DNA from: Planctomycetota bacterium
GTDB taxonomy: Bacteria; Planctomycetota; Phycisphaerae; Phycisphaerales; UBA1924
Assembly (NCBI GenBank): GCA_023432465.1
Contig: JAEYUO010000089.1
Location: 1 to 46,737, forward strand
Length of the DNA: 46,737 nucleotides
Direction: 5' to 3'
A model generated the notes under the pieces. That model was not told the origin of the DNA and did not search any database. It was given only the letters and a program-made list of their open reading frames with translations. Below, piece by piece: positions 23,891 to 32,994 of this stretch. A program made the translations under genes and the position numbers. Position 1 is the first letter of the stretch. Each line of letters begins with the position of its first letter.

Positions 23891-26800
23891 TTATGGGCAG
23901 CCTGCGAACCATGCACTCAGGAACGTGAAGATGTCGGCGACATCCACGACGTTGTTGTTGTCCACATCCACCGCGCACTCGCCGCCGCGCGGGTCGCCGG
24001 GGCCGAGCGGAAGCGTCTCGGGCCGCTTCTTGGTGGCGATCAGGAACGCGAAGTCCGCGCCCGCCGACTGCCAGTCCGTGATCTGCCGGCCCGGCGCGAG
24101 CTCTTTGCCCGGATCGATCTTCCACACGTTGCCCTGGGTGCACGCATCGCACGGCGGGGCAACATGAGCGAAGTACGCCCGCTCGGCCGCGGAGAAGGTG
24201 TCACGCACAGAGATGGAGATCCAGTAGTTCTTGCCCGGTTCAAAGGTCAATGCCTCCGGCCAGCCGCAGAACGTGACCTTGTAGGCACGGACGTTGGTTG
24301 AGCCGACACGCAGCCCGTCGTACTCCAGGTCGATGATCTCCGTTGCCACACGCTGGTAATACGGTGTGCCGCCGGGCAGCATGAAGTCCGGATCGCGGCA
24401 GTCGTTCTCGTAGATCTCCAGGTGCGCCTCGAAGCTGATGCAGTTGGTGAAGATGTAGCCCTCGATGTAGCACACCTCCTCCTCGGCGCAGGTCTTGATC
24501 ACGAACTGATCCGCAGCGCGGGAGTTTCGCGGCGTGAGCGTCGACTTCTCGGAACGCGTGCCGAACACGTCGTACGGCGGGTTGGCAGGCTCGGATTCAT
24601 CCGCGCCGCCCAGGTAGGGCTTGCCGTTGTTCCAGATAATCGGGCACGACTCGCCGATGATGCAGAACTGCAGATCGGTGCACGGGTGGCAGCACGGGTC
24701 ATACTCCTGCCAGTCGCCCATGCCCTCCATGAAGATCGGGCGCATGCCCATCACCGTGGGTGTCGGCGGGTTGCCCGGCAGGCCGGTGCTCACCCAGAAG
24801 GCCTCGAACTGATCGTCCGCATTGGGCGCGATCGCCACAAGCGATGCCCAGTACGCGCCGCCCTTGAGCCAGAAGCAGTCGAAGAAGAACTGGAACTGGT
24901 GGAGGCTGAAGCCCTCGGGCGCCGATTCGATGAACGCCGCGCACTCCGAGTCGAACTCCTCGACGAGTTCTCCCGGCCGGCCGTTGCAGTCCTTATAGAT
25001 CCGCAGCTTCGCGCGAAGCTCCAGATCCGGATTGGCCTTCCGGACCAGCATTTTGCCTGTGAACGTCGTGATGCGGTGCATCGCCGACGGGCACAGGAAG
25101 AAGTCGTCCGCGGCCTTGATCACAATGCCGTCGGTCGTGCCGCGGTCAAACGACCACTCGCCGTTCACCTGGTCCCACTCGCCGGTCGTCCAGAGCGCGT
25201 AGGCGTCCTGGATCTCATCCGTGTTGTCCTTGCACGGGCAGGCGATCTCGCAGCACTCCTCCGTCGGCGCAAGGCAGATCGGGTCGGAGTACACCGCGTT
25301 GCACTTGTCTCCGTTCTCCGGGCAGTTCGGCCCGGACAGGTCGGAGTAGTTGATCCGCACGCGGTAGCACGTCGCATCCCGCGCCGGGTCAAACGACCGG
25401 ATCTCCAGGCACTGGTTGGTCTGCCCGGGAATGTCTTCCCAGACTCCGACCTGCGGGATTGTCTGCTTCTGCCACTGATAGCAGATCGGCCCCTCGGCCG
25501 AGGCGATCTCGCAGCAGAGCAGGATCTGTGCACCCGGGCAGTACAGGCAGTTGCCCTGCGTGTCCGTCACACCCGATTCGCACAGCAGTTCACACGGGGT
25601 CAGTTGTTCCCGGACATCCAGGCACCCGCACCCTGAGGCAACCCACGGGCATTTGTCCTGGTCGTTGGGTGTGCACACCCGGACCCGGAAGTAGTAGCAC
25701 AACTCGTCGGCCGGGCTCGCCGCGGGAACGCAGTGCTCAAAGTTCAGGCTCTGGCCCACGGTCCACGTCCCGCTGGCGACCAGATCACCATCGCCCGCGC
25801 TGTCGCAGGTCGGCTTGCTGCGCCATTCCCAGCACAGCGCGACGGTGCCGCTGTAGGTGATCGACGCGTTGAAGCACTGTGCCGCGCCGACACAGACGGC
25901 GGCATCCTGCGGGTTCACGCTGATTACCGGCTGCGGACGCACCGTCAAGGTGCAGTTGCCCGAGCGGGTCGTGCAGTTCGGGTCGGCACAGTACGCCTTG
26001 ACGTAGTAGGTCCCGGCAAGGTTCTGCGCCTGAACGTTGGTCAAGCCTTCAAGGTCCCAGATGATGCACGTCTCATACTGGTTGTTGCCCAGCGGAGTGA
26101 TCGAGATCGTCACGCCCGGCAGGCTGCCGGTGGAGACGACGATGTCGTCGCCCTCCTGCCCGAGCACGCCCAGGCCCTTGTACCACGTCACGACCGGCAC
26201 GCAGCCGTCGGGCGCGAAGATGGTGTAGCAGCAGTCCTGCACGCCGCCCGCCGCGCCGCCGCCGCAGACGATCGCGCTGCCGCCGCCCGTGATGGAGGGC
26301 GGGCAGAAGACCGTCAGGCGTGCGCACGTGCTGGTCACGACCGCGCACTCGTCATCGCCACTCGCGCCGCAGTACGACACCACGACGTAGTAGTAGCCGT
26401 TGTCGTCCTGCGCGCCGGGCGCCTCGCCCGGGCACTGCGCCCGGGCCGGGAGGAACGAAAGCGTGCTGGAAGTCGCGCCGTTGATCGGCGTGCCGCCGGT
26501 GCCCGGCCCGTCGCACGGCGTGTCGCGGCGGTACCACTGGTAGCAAAGCTGGGCGCCAAAGCCGTTCGCCGTTACGCTCAGGCTGGTGGGCGTGCCGTCG
26601 CACACCATCGAGGGCTGCGGCTGGGCCGTGATCGCCGGCGGCGTGCCGACGGTGATGCAGGCGCACGCCACGACGCTCTCCGGACAGTTCCCCAGCAGCA
26701 CGAAGTCCGGCGGCAGGTCCGTGTCGCCGCAGGTCAGTCGCGTCGCGACCGCGTAGTAGCAGCCGGTATCGGCCGACGTCGCGTCATTGATGCACAGGGT

Positions 26801-29272
26801 GAAGTCATCCAGCACAGTAATGTTGGCAAACGTGCCCGGATCGATCCGGGTATCGCCGGGAGAAGGCACCATGGCCGGTGGACACGGAAGCGGAGTGGCG
26901 GTGGCACGCTTGTACCAGATGATCTCGAAGTCCCCCGGGCAGGTCGAAACCAGCTCCGGAACAATGAACACATCATCGCCCACGCAGTAGGTGCAGTTGG
27001 CATTCGGCTCAAGGTTGTCTGTATCGTCACAGTCCAGCAGCGCATCGGACTGACCCGGCTCGCGCGACATGCACGTCGCAGTCAGGCTCGCGGTGATCGT
27101 CGTGGTCGCCTCATCTGCGCCCATGTCGGCCTGGCAGAAGCTCGGCCGCGGCGTGGCCACACGCTGGTCCGGCAGGACATCCGTGAAGCTGAACAGCGAC
27201 GGACGCGTCCCGAGAAGGTCAAACTCGAACACATCGTCCACGAAGCCGGCAAGGTTGGAGTTCAGATCGTCGTAATCAAAGTCCTCCGAGCCCACATCGC
27301 TCGGCGGGTTCGGCGGGTTGCCGGGCCGCGGCCAGTCGTTGAACACGCCGTCCGGCGGTGTGAATCGCTCCTCGGCGAGGCTGTAGAGCGCGCGATCGAT
27401 GCACGGCGAGCACGGCTGGAGGTGGACGTTGTCCTCGCTCCCGGCGCCGCCGAGCGACATGACGAACAGCGGGTCGCAGTCGATGTTCCCCACGCCAAAG
27501 TCCGACAGGCTGCTCACCCGGATGTCCGAGTAGCGAACATCGAGGTACGTGAAGTCGCCGTTGGAGACCGCGAACGCAAAGGGACCCGCGGCGAAGACGT
27601 CCTCGCAGGGCTGTGCGCCCGGACGGCAGGCCCGATACACGATCGAGTTCAGGAACCGCGGCCTGGGGAAGTTCGCCGGAAGGCTCCCCGGCGGAATCGC
27701 GTACACACCCGCCTGCCCGGTTCCCTCATACGCGATGGTGCAGTGCAGGAACAAAGGCGCGGAGTCCTCGATGTACACGGTGCCGCCTCGGGCGTTCGCC
27801 CCGCCGTTCGGGCCGAACACGGTGTTACGCGAGAACGAGCAGTTGTAGAACTTGCAGTCGGCATCGGTGCTCTGCGTGGCCCGGCTGCTGATGAGGCTCA
27901 CCGCGCCGCCGTCGCCCGAGACGCCGCCTGTGCCCGCGCTGTTCTGCACGAACACGCAGTCGTTGAACTCCGGACGGCTGGTGCCGCGGACATCGACCGC
28001 GCCGCCGTTCTCCACCGCCGTGTTGGCCTTGAAGAAGCAGTGGTCATACCGCCCGGGAACGGCCGTGTCGTGCGCGACCGCGCCGCCCGAGCCGTTGGTC
28101 GAGTTCGCCTCAAACCGGCACCCCAGCACCTGCGGCTGGTCGCTCTTGTTGAAGTTCTGGAAGTAGCACGCACCGCCGCTGTTTTCCGCGAAGTTGCCCT
28201 CGCCCGCGTTCGGTCCGCCGAAGTTCAGGAAGCCCAGCGCCAGGTTCGCGGCGTTCTGCGCGAACATCGCGCCGCCCACGTTCCGGGCCCGATTCCCGAA
28301 GAACTGCGCCTCGTACACCTTCCGCTCCGCCGTCGCGGTGAAGGAGATCGCACCACCGTTGGTTGCGCGGTTGTTGGTGAACATTGTCACCGGCCCCAGC
28401 GCGGGCGAAGTCTGCCGGGCGATCGTCACGTTTGCATCGTCGGAGTAGAACGCGCCGCCCGAGGCCGATGTCTCGTACGGCGGGCCGCCGAGGTTGTCGG
28501 GCCGACCCGCGAAGTTGCAGTCAAACGAGCCTCCGATGACGTTCGCGGTGCGCTGGGTAAACACGCCGCCGCCCTGACGCAGTGCGGTGTTGCGCTCAAA
28601 CGTACAGCTGTTGAGGTTCAAGTCTCCAAGCCCGCCCTGCTCGACAAACACCGCTCCGCCGTCGCTCGCCGCGAGGTTCTCCTCGAAGATGCAGTCGGTC
28701 GCGTCAAACTCGCCATTGGTCCCGACATTCACCGCACCGCCCGCGGAGACCGGGCTGACCGACGGGATCGAGAACCACGCCGCGCCGCGGCGGAGCGTCA
28801 GGCCCGTCATCGACAGCCGACCGTCGTTCACGCGGAAGAGCCGGAACAGCGAGCTGTCCTCAACGGGCGTGATGCCCGTGTTCATCGCAGGATCGCAGCT
28901 GATCGCGGGACCGGGACCCTGGATGACGACCTCGCCCGCATCCGCCGGCGCGCCCTGGCACCAGCCGATGATCTCGACGTTGGCGCCGCTGTCGACCAGG
29001 ATCGCCGAGCCCGGCGCCTGCAACTGCCCAAGTGTAAAGGTGTACGGCGCGCCCTCACAGCAGATGTAGATGCGGTAGGGCGCCGGCGCGTTCTGAGTCG
29101 CCGTCGCAAAGTGCGCAAGCAACTCCGTTGAGTTCGTCGCGACCAGACACGTCGTGCCCGGCGGGCAGAACGCCGCCTGTGCGTCGCATGGCTGTGCCTG
29201 TGCATGCTCCGCAGTCGCCAACAGACCACAAAGACAACTCACCAAACCGACAATCCGTGTCCAGCAGTACAT
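23891..29272 (-). CDS. Giant secreted beta-helix / Ig-like protein with GC-type dockerin tail
   Basis: A 1793-residue extracellular protein. The ATG at 29272 is taken because AAAGG precedes it and a signal peptide starts there (RIVGLVSCLCGLLATAEHAQ). Roughly residues 60-650 are right-handed parallel beta-helix repeats with recurring GGA(V/I) turns (SGGAVAHDT, NGGAVDVRG, NGGAISFTA). The middle, about 800-1350, holds Cys-rich Ig-like domains with repeated CYQWYR- and CYQWQK-type strands. A later beta-sandwich region (about 1400-1720) precedes the tail. The last 26 residues, DVDNNNVVDVADIFTFLSAW then FAGCP, form a calcium-loop dockerin-like repeat ending in GCP. Cysteines are frequent, fitting an oxidising location. 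A cell-surface adhesin or matrix protein is the best reading; no catalytic motif was seen. A strong terminator follows. Confidence 0.85.
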   Translation of the reverse strand: MYCWTRIVGLVSCLCGLLATAEHAQAQPCDAQAAFCPPGTTCLVATNSTELLAHFATATQNAPAPYRIYICCEGAPYTFTLGQLQAPGSAILVDSGANVEIIGWCQGAPADAGEVVIQGPGPAISCDPAMNTGITPVEDSSLFRLFRVNDGRLSMTGLTLRRGAAWFSIPSVSPVSAGGAVNVGTNGEFDATDCIFEENLAASDGGAVFVEQGGLGDLNLNSCTFERNTALRQGGGVFTQRTANVIGGSFDCNFAGRPDNLGGPPYETSASGGAFYSDDANVTIARQTSPALGPVTMFTNNRATNGGAISFTATAERKVYEAQFFGNRARNVGGAMFAQNAANLALGFLNFGGPNAGEGNFAENSGGACYFQNFNKSDQPQVLGCRFEANSTNGSGGAVAHDTAVPGRYDHCFFKANTAVENGGAVDVRGTSRPEFNDCVFVQNSAGTGGVSGDGGAVSLISSRATQSTDADCKFYNCSFSRNTVFGPNGGANARGGTVYIEDSAPLFLHCTIAYEGTGQAGVYAIPPGSLPANFPRPRFLNSIVYRACRPGAQPCEDVFAAGPFAFAVSNGDFTYLDVRYSDIRVSSLSDFGVGNIDCDPLFVMSLGGAGSEDNVHLQPCSPCIDRALYSLAEERFTPPDGVFNDWPRPGNPPNPPSDVGSEDFDYDDLNSNLAGFVDDVFEFDLLGTRPSLFSFTDVLPDQRVATPRPSFCQADMGADEATTTITASLTATCMSREPGQSDALLDCDDTDNLEPNANCTYCVGDDVFIVPELVSTCPGDFEIIWYKRATATPLPCPPAMVPSPGDTRIDPGTFANITVLDDFTLCINDATSADTGCYYAVATRLTCGDTDLPPDFVLLGNCPESVVACACITVGTPPAITAQPQPSMVCDGTPTSLSVTANGFGAQLCYQWYRRDTPCDGPGTGGTPINGATSSTLSFLPARAQCPGEAPGAQDDNGYYYVVVSYCGASGDDECAVVTSTCARLTVFCPPSITGGGSAIVCGGGAAGGVQDCCYTIFAPDGCVPVVTWYKGLGVLGQEGDDIVVSTGSLPGVTISITPLGNNQYETCIIWDLEGLTNVQAQNLAGTYYVKAYCADPNCTTRSGNCTLTVRPQPVISVNPQDAAVCVGAAQCFNASITYSGTVALCWEWRSKPTCDSAGDGDLVASGTWTVGQSLNFEHCVPAASPADELCYYFRVRVCTPNDQDKCPWVASGCGCLDVREQLTPCELLCESGVTDTQGNCLYCPGAQILLCCEIASAEGPICYQWQKQTIPQVGVWEDIPGQTNQCLEIRSFDPARDATCYRVRINYSDLSGPNCPENGDKCNAVYSDPICLAPTEECCEIACPCKDNTDEIQDAYALWTTGEWDQVNGEWSFDRGTTDGIVIKAADDFFLCPSAMHRITTFTGKMLVRKANPDLELRAKLRIYKDCNGRPGELVEEFDSECAAFIESAPEGFSLHQFQFFFDCFWLKGGAYWASLVAIAPNADDQFEAFWVSTGLPGNPPTPTVMGMRPIFMEGMGDWQEYDPCCHPCTDLQFCIIGESCPIIWNNGKPYLGGADESEPANPPYDVFGTRSEKSTLTPRNSRAADQFVIKTCAEEEVCYIEGYIFTNCISFEAHLEIYENDCRDPDFMLPGGTPYYQRVATEIIDLEYDGLRVGSTNVRAYKVTFCGWPEALTFEPGKNYWISISVRDTFSAAERAYFAHVAPPCDACTQGNVWKIDPGKELAPGRQITDWQSAGADFAFLIATKKRPETLPLGPGDPRGGECAVDVDNNNVVDVADIFTFLSAWFAGCP

Positions 29273-29966
29273 ATCAATCCCGCCTTTCAGAGCCCACGTG
29301 TGTCTCCGCAAGCCGACGTGACCCTCGTCGCGCAATGCCGAAACAGGGGAGTACTCACCAATATGGGTGTGGTTTACCACGGCTGGCATCCGCGAGACAA
29401 TCCCCACAAATGGTGGGTGCCATGATGAGTCGAGTTCAATGCAGAGAAGCGGGACGCCTAAATAGGGGGACCTGCTTCCGGGATCGACGTCTTTTCAACG
29501 TGCCCGTTGCAGTGCGTGCCGACATGAGGTAAAGTCCTGTGACCTCGGAGGTTCGGAGCGATCGTCTCCGCCTGATTCAGGGGGATCCGCAAGCCCGCGT
29601 GGCCTTCTCGACCCGTCCGAATCCGCTCCAAGACAGAGCACTGCGATGTCGAAAATTCTTTCGAGATTGTGGACCGGAGCGGATTTCTCCTTGCGTCTGG
29701 CATCTTTCTGGCCCCGCAAACAGTCGATGACCGGGCTGTTTTCTCGCGGGTCAGCAGTGCCCACACAACCCGCCAAACCCGCGCAGGCCGAATCAGCCGC
29801 GCACGCGTCTGCGATGACCCACGCTGCCCAGCCAGTGCCGACCCCCGCGCACCAGCGTCCATTCGATCAGCGGTCGATGCGTTCCACCCGAAAGAGTGGG
29901 GGGCGGTGTGGCCGCGGCGGGTGGGTCTCATCGATGCGCGATCCGCTGCCTGATGGAGATTCCGGC
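29273..29966. other. Divergent region between the two dockerin-tailed genes
   Basis: A 694-base region that must hold two divergent promoters. From 29646 the plus strand stays open in frame with the downstream gene and reads as a Pro/Ser/Arg-rich sequence without features; I regard the signal-peptide ATG at 29967 as the true start. Small hairpins such as CCCAC/GTGGG near 29404 are present. No other gene is supported. Confidence 0.5.
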
Positions 29967-31928
29967 ATGCGGGCAACGGCGTGTGTGTGGACCGCGTGTG
30001 TGTCGATCAGCGCGCTGTTGTCGAGCGCGGGCTTCGCCGCGGATCTGACGACCGTTGCACGAACCGGCATGCAGGCATCGCCCAGCGGGCCCGAGGAGTT
30101 CCGTCGGTTTCTGGTGGACAACATCAACGAACCGCTGCCCGCGCCGGTCATCAACGACAACAGTGCCTGCTTGTTTCTGGCCTCGCTTCGTGGCCCGGGC
30201 GCAACGCCCTCAACTGACAAAGCGGTCTTTCTCCGCGGCCCGGGTGGCTCGCGCACCGTGGCTCGCAAGTACACATTGATCCCTGGTTCCAGCGATGTGG
30301 TGTTCTCCGAGTTCGGCAACGCCAGCCTTGCCCGGAAGCATGACTCGGTCGTGCTCTCCACCGTCCTCGGAGGTTCCGGCGTGCTTCCCGGCATTGACAA
30401 TGTCGGCGTGTTCGGCGCATCGTGGGCCACCAGCCAGATTTACGCTCGAATGGGCGATGCGGCCCCCGATGCGGTTCCCGCTGCCGAGTACTCTGGCTTC
30501 CACGCACCATCGCTCCCGGGCGAAAGCCTGAATCCCATCATCCCCGCGCGTGTGCGGCTCTCGGAGGGCGGCGGGTTCGCGGATGGCGTTTGGATGCCCG
30601 GTCGGCCCAACGCCGCACGCATCCAGCAGTTCGGGCCGGCGCCCGGCACCGACGGGGCGACGTTCGCGTCGTACGAAGTGTTCAGCGACACGTTTGGCCC
30701 GGTGCTCTATCGCGGTATCGTCGCCGGCGGCGATGTCGTCACCCAGACCGTGAACGGTTCGACGATCTCCAATGCGACCGGGCTCTGGGCGGATACCGGC
30801 CTTTCGACTCCGTTCCTGGTGATCCGCACCGCGCAAAGCCTGACTGCAGACCCTTATGGCCCCGTGATCTCCACGATGTACTCCGGTGCGACCGGCCCTG
30901 CAAGCTCGACGGACGGGTCGGTCGTGTTCGCCGGCCTGAAGATCCACCGCATGTCCGGCGCCCAGCTTGGTATGGGTGTCTGGCGATGGAGCGGGGGTGT
31001 CCTGACGGAGGTCCTCGGCTCGGCAACGCCGATCCCCGATCTGCCCGGTGTTCACGCCGCGGCGTTCGCCGGCAGTTCATCGGGTCGCGTCCTTTTTGCC
31101 GGCGACGACGGCTCGGCATGGGCGCTGGTCAGCCTCGCCGGATCCGGCATCACGACGTTGAACAGCTCCGCGCTGGTCAGAGCGGGTGAATCCGGCCCCG
31201 AGATCATCGCCCGCGGCGGCTCGCAGGCTCCGGGCTGCGCGGAGGGCCAGACCTTCCTCAACTCCGTCTTCGGCACCGTCGTGCGGTTCGCGCCCTCGGG
31301 GAAGGCGGCCTTCGTCAGCGGGCTGCAGGGGCCGGGGGTCTTGGCGACCAATGACCGCGGCATCTGGCTCGCAGATGAACAAGGGGTGCGCCTGTGCCTG
31401 CGCAAGCAGGACCAGATCGGCGCCATGAAGATCGTCGATTTCATCGGCGGCGGCGCGGACATGCAGGTCAATGAACTCGGACAGATCGTCCTTCGCTGCG
31501 ACATGAGCTGGGTCGGGGATACCTCGAATACACGCTACGCCGCGATTGTCGCATGGACTCCGGACAGCGGCGCCTCGATTGTCGCGGTCGCCAGCCAGCC
31601 CCTGTCGCTGAGTGATGGCGCTACCGGGCCGGTTCTGGCGCTCAAACTCGGAAGTCAGCAGGCGATCAACAACGCCGGCCAGATCGTCTTCGCGGCTGCG
31701 ATGACATCCACCTCGGGTGAAGATCAGGGAATCTTCCGTGCGGACCTCGGCACGGGATCGACTCCCTGCCCCGCCGATCACGATGGCTCCGGCATCGTCG
31801 CGGTGGCCGACATCTTCGCGTTCCTGTCGGATTGGTTCGCCGGGGATGCGGACTTTGACGGCTCCGGAGCGACGGAGGTCGGGGACATCTTTGCGTTCCT
31901 GGCCGCCTGGTTCCAGGGATGCCCGTGA
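29967..31928 (+). CDS. Secreted protein with two-repeat GC-type dockerin tail
   Basis: A 653-residue extracellular protein. The ATG at 29967 has GGAG about ten bases upstream and begins a signal peptide (VWTACVSISALLSSAGFAAD). The body, residues 30-590, is beta-rich with repeated G/S/T-rich strands and short motifs such as VVFAGLKIHRMSGAQ and QIVLRCDMSW, like a choice-of-anchor or propeller-type repeat protein. The tail holds two calcium-loop repeats: D-H-D-G-S-G-I-V-A-V-A-D-I-F-A-F-L and D-F-D-G-S-G-A-T-E-V-G-D-I-F-A-F-L, then AAWFQGCP. The C-terminal FQGCP matches the ending of the giant protein divergent from it. Probably surface-attached through that tail; function of the body unknown. 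Confidence 0.82.
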   Translation: MRATACVWTACVSISALLSSAGFAADLTTVARTGMQASPSGPEEFRRFLVDNINEPLPAPVINDNSACLFLASLRGPGATPSTDKAVFLRGPGGSRTVARKYTLIPGSSDVVFSEFGNASLARKHDSVVLSTVLGGSGVLPGIDNVGVFGASWATSQIYARMGDAAPDAVPAAEYSGFHAPSLPGESLNPIIPARVRLSEGGGFADGVWMPGRPNAARIQQFGPAPGTDGATFASYEVFSDTFGPVLYRGIVAGGDVVTQTVNGSTISNATGLWADTGLSTPFLVIRTAQSLTADPYGPVISTMYSGATGPASSTDGSVVFAGLKIHRMSGAQLGMGVWRWSGGVLTEVLGSATPIPDLPGVHAAAFAGSSSGRVLFAGDDGSAWALVSLAGSGITTLNSSALVRAGESGPEIIARGGSQAPGCAEGQTFLNSVFGTVVRFAPSGKAAFVSGLQGPGVLATNDRGIWLADEQGVRLCLRKQDQIGAMKIVDFIGGGADMQVNELGQIVLRCDMSWVGDTSNTRYAAIVAWTPDSGASIVAVASQPLSLSDGATGPVLALKLGSQQAINNAGQIVFAAAMTSTSGEDQGIFRADLGTGSTPCPADHDGSGIVAVADIFAFLSDWFAGDADFDGSGATEVGDIFAFLAAWFQGCP

Positions 31929-32022
31929 GTCCCGGCGGGCACCCCAGGGATTCCAAAACCTGTTGATCGCGGCCTAGCATTGGCCCCGCCCGAAAACCGG
32001 GTACGGAAGGGACACCCTCAGA

Positions 32023-32466
32023 ATGGCCACCCAGACTTTCCGCTGCCGTTTGATCACCCGCGAGGCCCTCGTTCTGGATGAGCAGGCAACCGCCGCCGTC
32101 GTTCCCTCATGGGACGGCCTGCTGGGTGTCCTCCCGAACCGCGCGCCGATCGTCGCGCAGTTGGGCACCGGCGAACTGCGGTTGGACTTCCCCGATTCCG
32201 GGCCTGCCAAGGGCGGTTCGCGGGCGTTCTTCGTGAACGAGGGGTTTGTGCAGATGGTGAACAACGAGCTCACCATCCTGGCTGTGACGGCGACTCCTGC
32301 CGAGAGCCTCAGCGAAACAGAGGCCCAGGCGGAAGTTGCGGAACTGTCCGCCCGCAACGTTGAGTCGTTGTCGCAGGCCGAGAAGGACCGCGTTCGGGAC
32401 CTTCGTCAGAAGGCCGCGGTCAAGCTCCGCACGGCGCGGTCGTTCAAGGCTCGCGGCGCGATCTGA
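32023..32466 (+). CDS. atpC: F0F1 ATP synthase epsilon subunit (stand-alone)
   Basis: A 147-residue subunit that couples and regulates F1 rotation. The N-terminal beta-sandwich has the family pattern CRLITREALVLDEQATAAVV then PSWDGLLGVLPNRAPIVAQL and GTGELRL. The helical C-terminal hairpin (about 95-140) has SETEAQAEVAELSARNVES and RDLRQKAAVKLRTARSFK. No other atp gene is in the window, whereas atpC usually closes an atpDC pair. GGAAGGG lies 15-20 bases before the ATG, a rather long spacing. Identity is confident; the lack of neighbours is the odd point. Confidence 0.9.
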   Translation: MATQTFRCRLITREALVLDEQATAAVVPSWDGLLGVLPNRAPIVAQLGTGELRLDFPDSGPAKGGSRAFFVNEGFVQMVNNELTILAVTATPAESLSETEAQAEVAELSARNVESLSQAEKDRVRDLRQKAAVKLRTARSFKARGAI

Positions 32467-32994
32467 GATTCCATCTCCACAATCCGTCCCCACCTGCAGA
32501 CCCGGCACGTGATGAATCTGCGCATCGTGCGCGGTGGCCACGGGCCGCACTCCGGGAGTCTGCGCACGGTTTGCGGCTGATGCGGCTGAGACGGATCGCG
32601 ATCTGTCTGGATGCGCAAGCGCTGCGGGCTTGGGGCGGCGACACTCAGCGGCGATGGATGATTCTGCGCGGCAGCGGACTTGAAAGTTTGGCACGCGCGG
32701 CGGGCGCGACGTTTGGCTGGCGCGGAAACCGGCTCGGCGCAGCATCCGCGCCGGCGTCTTTCGCAGGGACACGGAATTGAGACCCGCGATGCGCGCCCGC
32801 CGATGATCGCGGTCGAGCAGGAAGGGCCGCCGGCACGCAGGTGTCCGGGCGCACCCCGATGCTCCACGGATGCATTTGTACTCAACTCGACGCGGCCGAT
32901 GAGGCCTGAAACCGGATCCTGAGGACGGTGGCGCGGTGCCCTCGTCCCTCCCCGGCTCGGGTCTCTGCACACGCTCTTGAAAGGAGCAACAGTC
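32467..32994. other. Long leader or intergenic region before the uncharged protein gene
   Basis: 528 bases with no supported gene. Short open frames exist on both strands without start signals or recognisable products. The right end carries the ribosome-binding site AAAGGAG for the gene at 32995. A long untranslated leader, or promoter plus regulator-binding sites for that gene, is possible. Several GC-rich inverted segments are present but none is strong enough to call. Confidence 0.5.

Noticed and set aside
25733..29131. 1132-codon plus-strand frame within the giant gene
   Set aside because: Antisense to the beta-helix and Ig-like coding sequence, Arg/Ala/Val-rich with no motif; the minus frame has the signal peptide, tail and terminator.
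32900..32930. Bases resembling a hammerhead ribozyme core (CGATGAG...GAAAC)
   Set aside because: The CTGATGA core is not exact and the flanking stems do not form a three-way junction.
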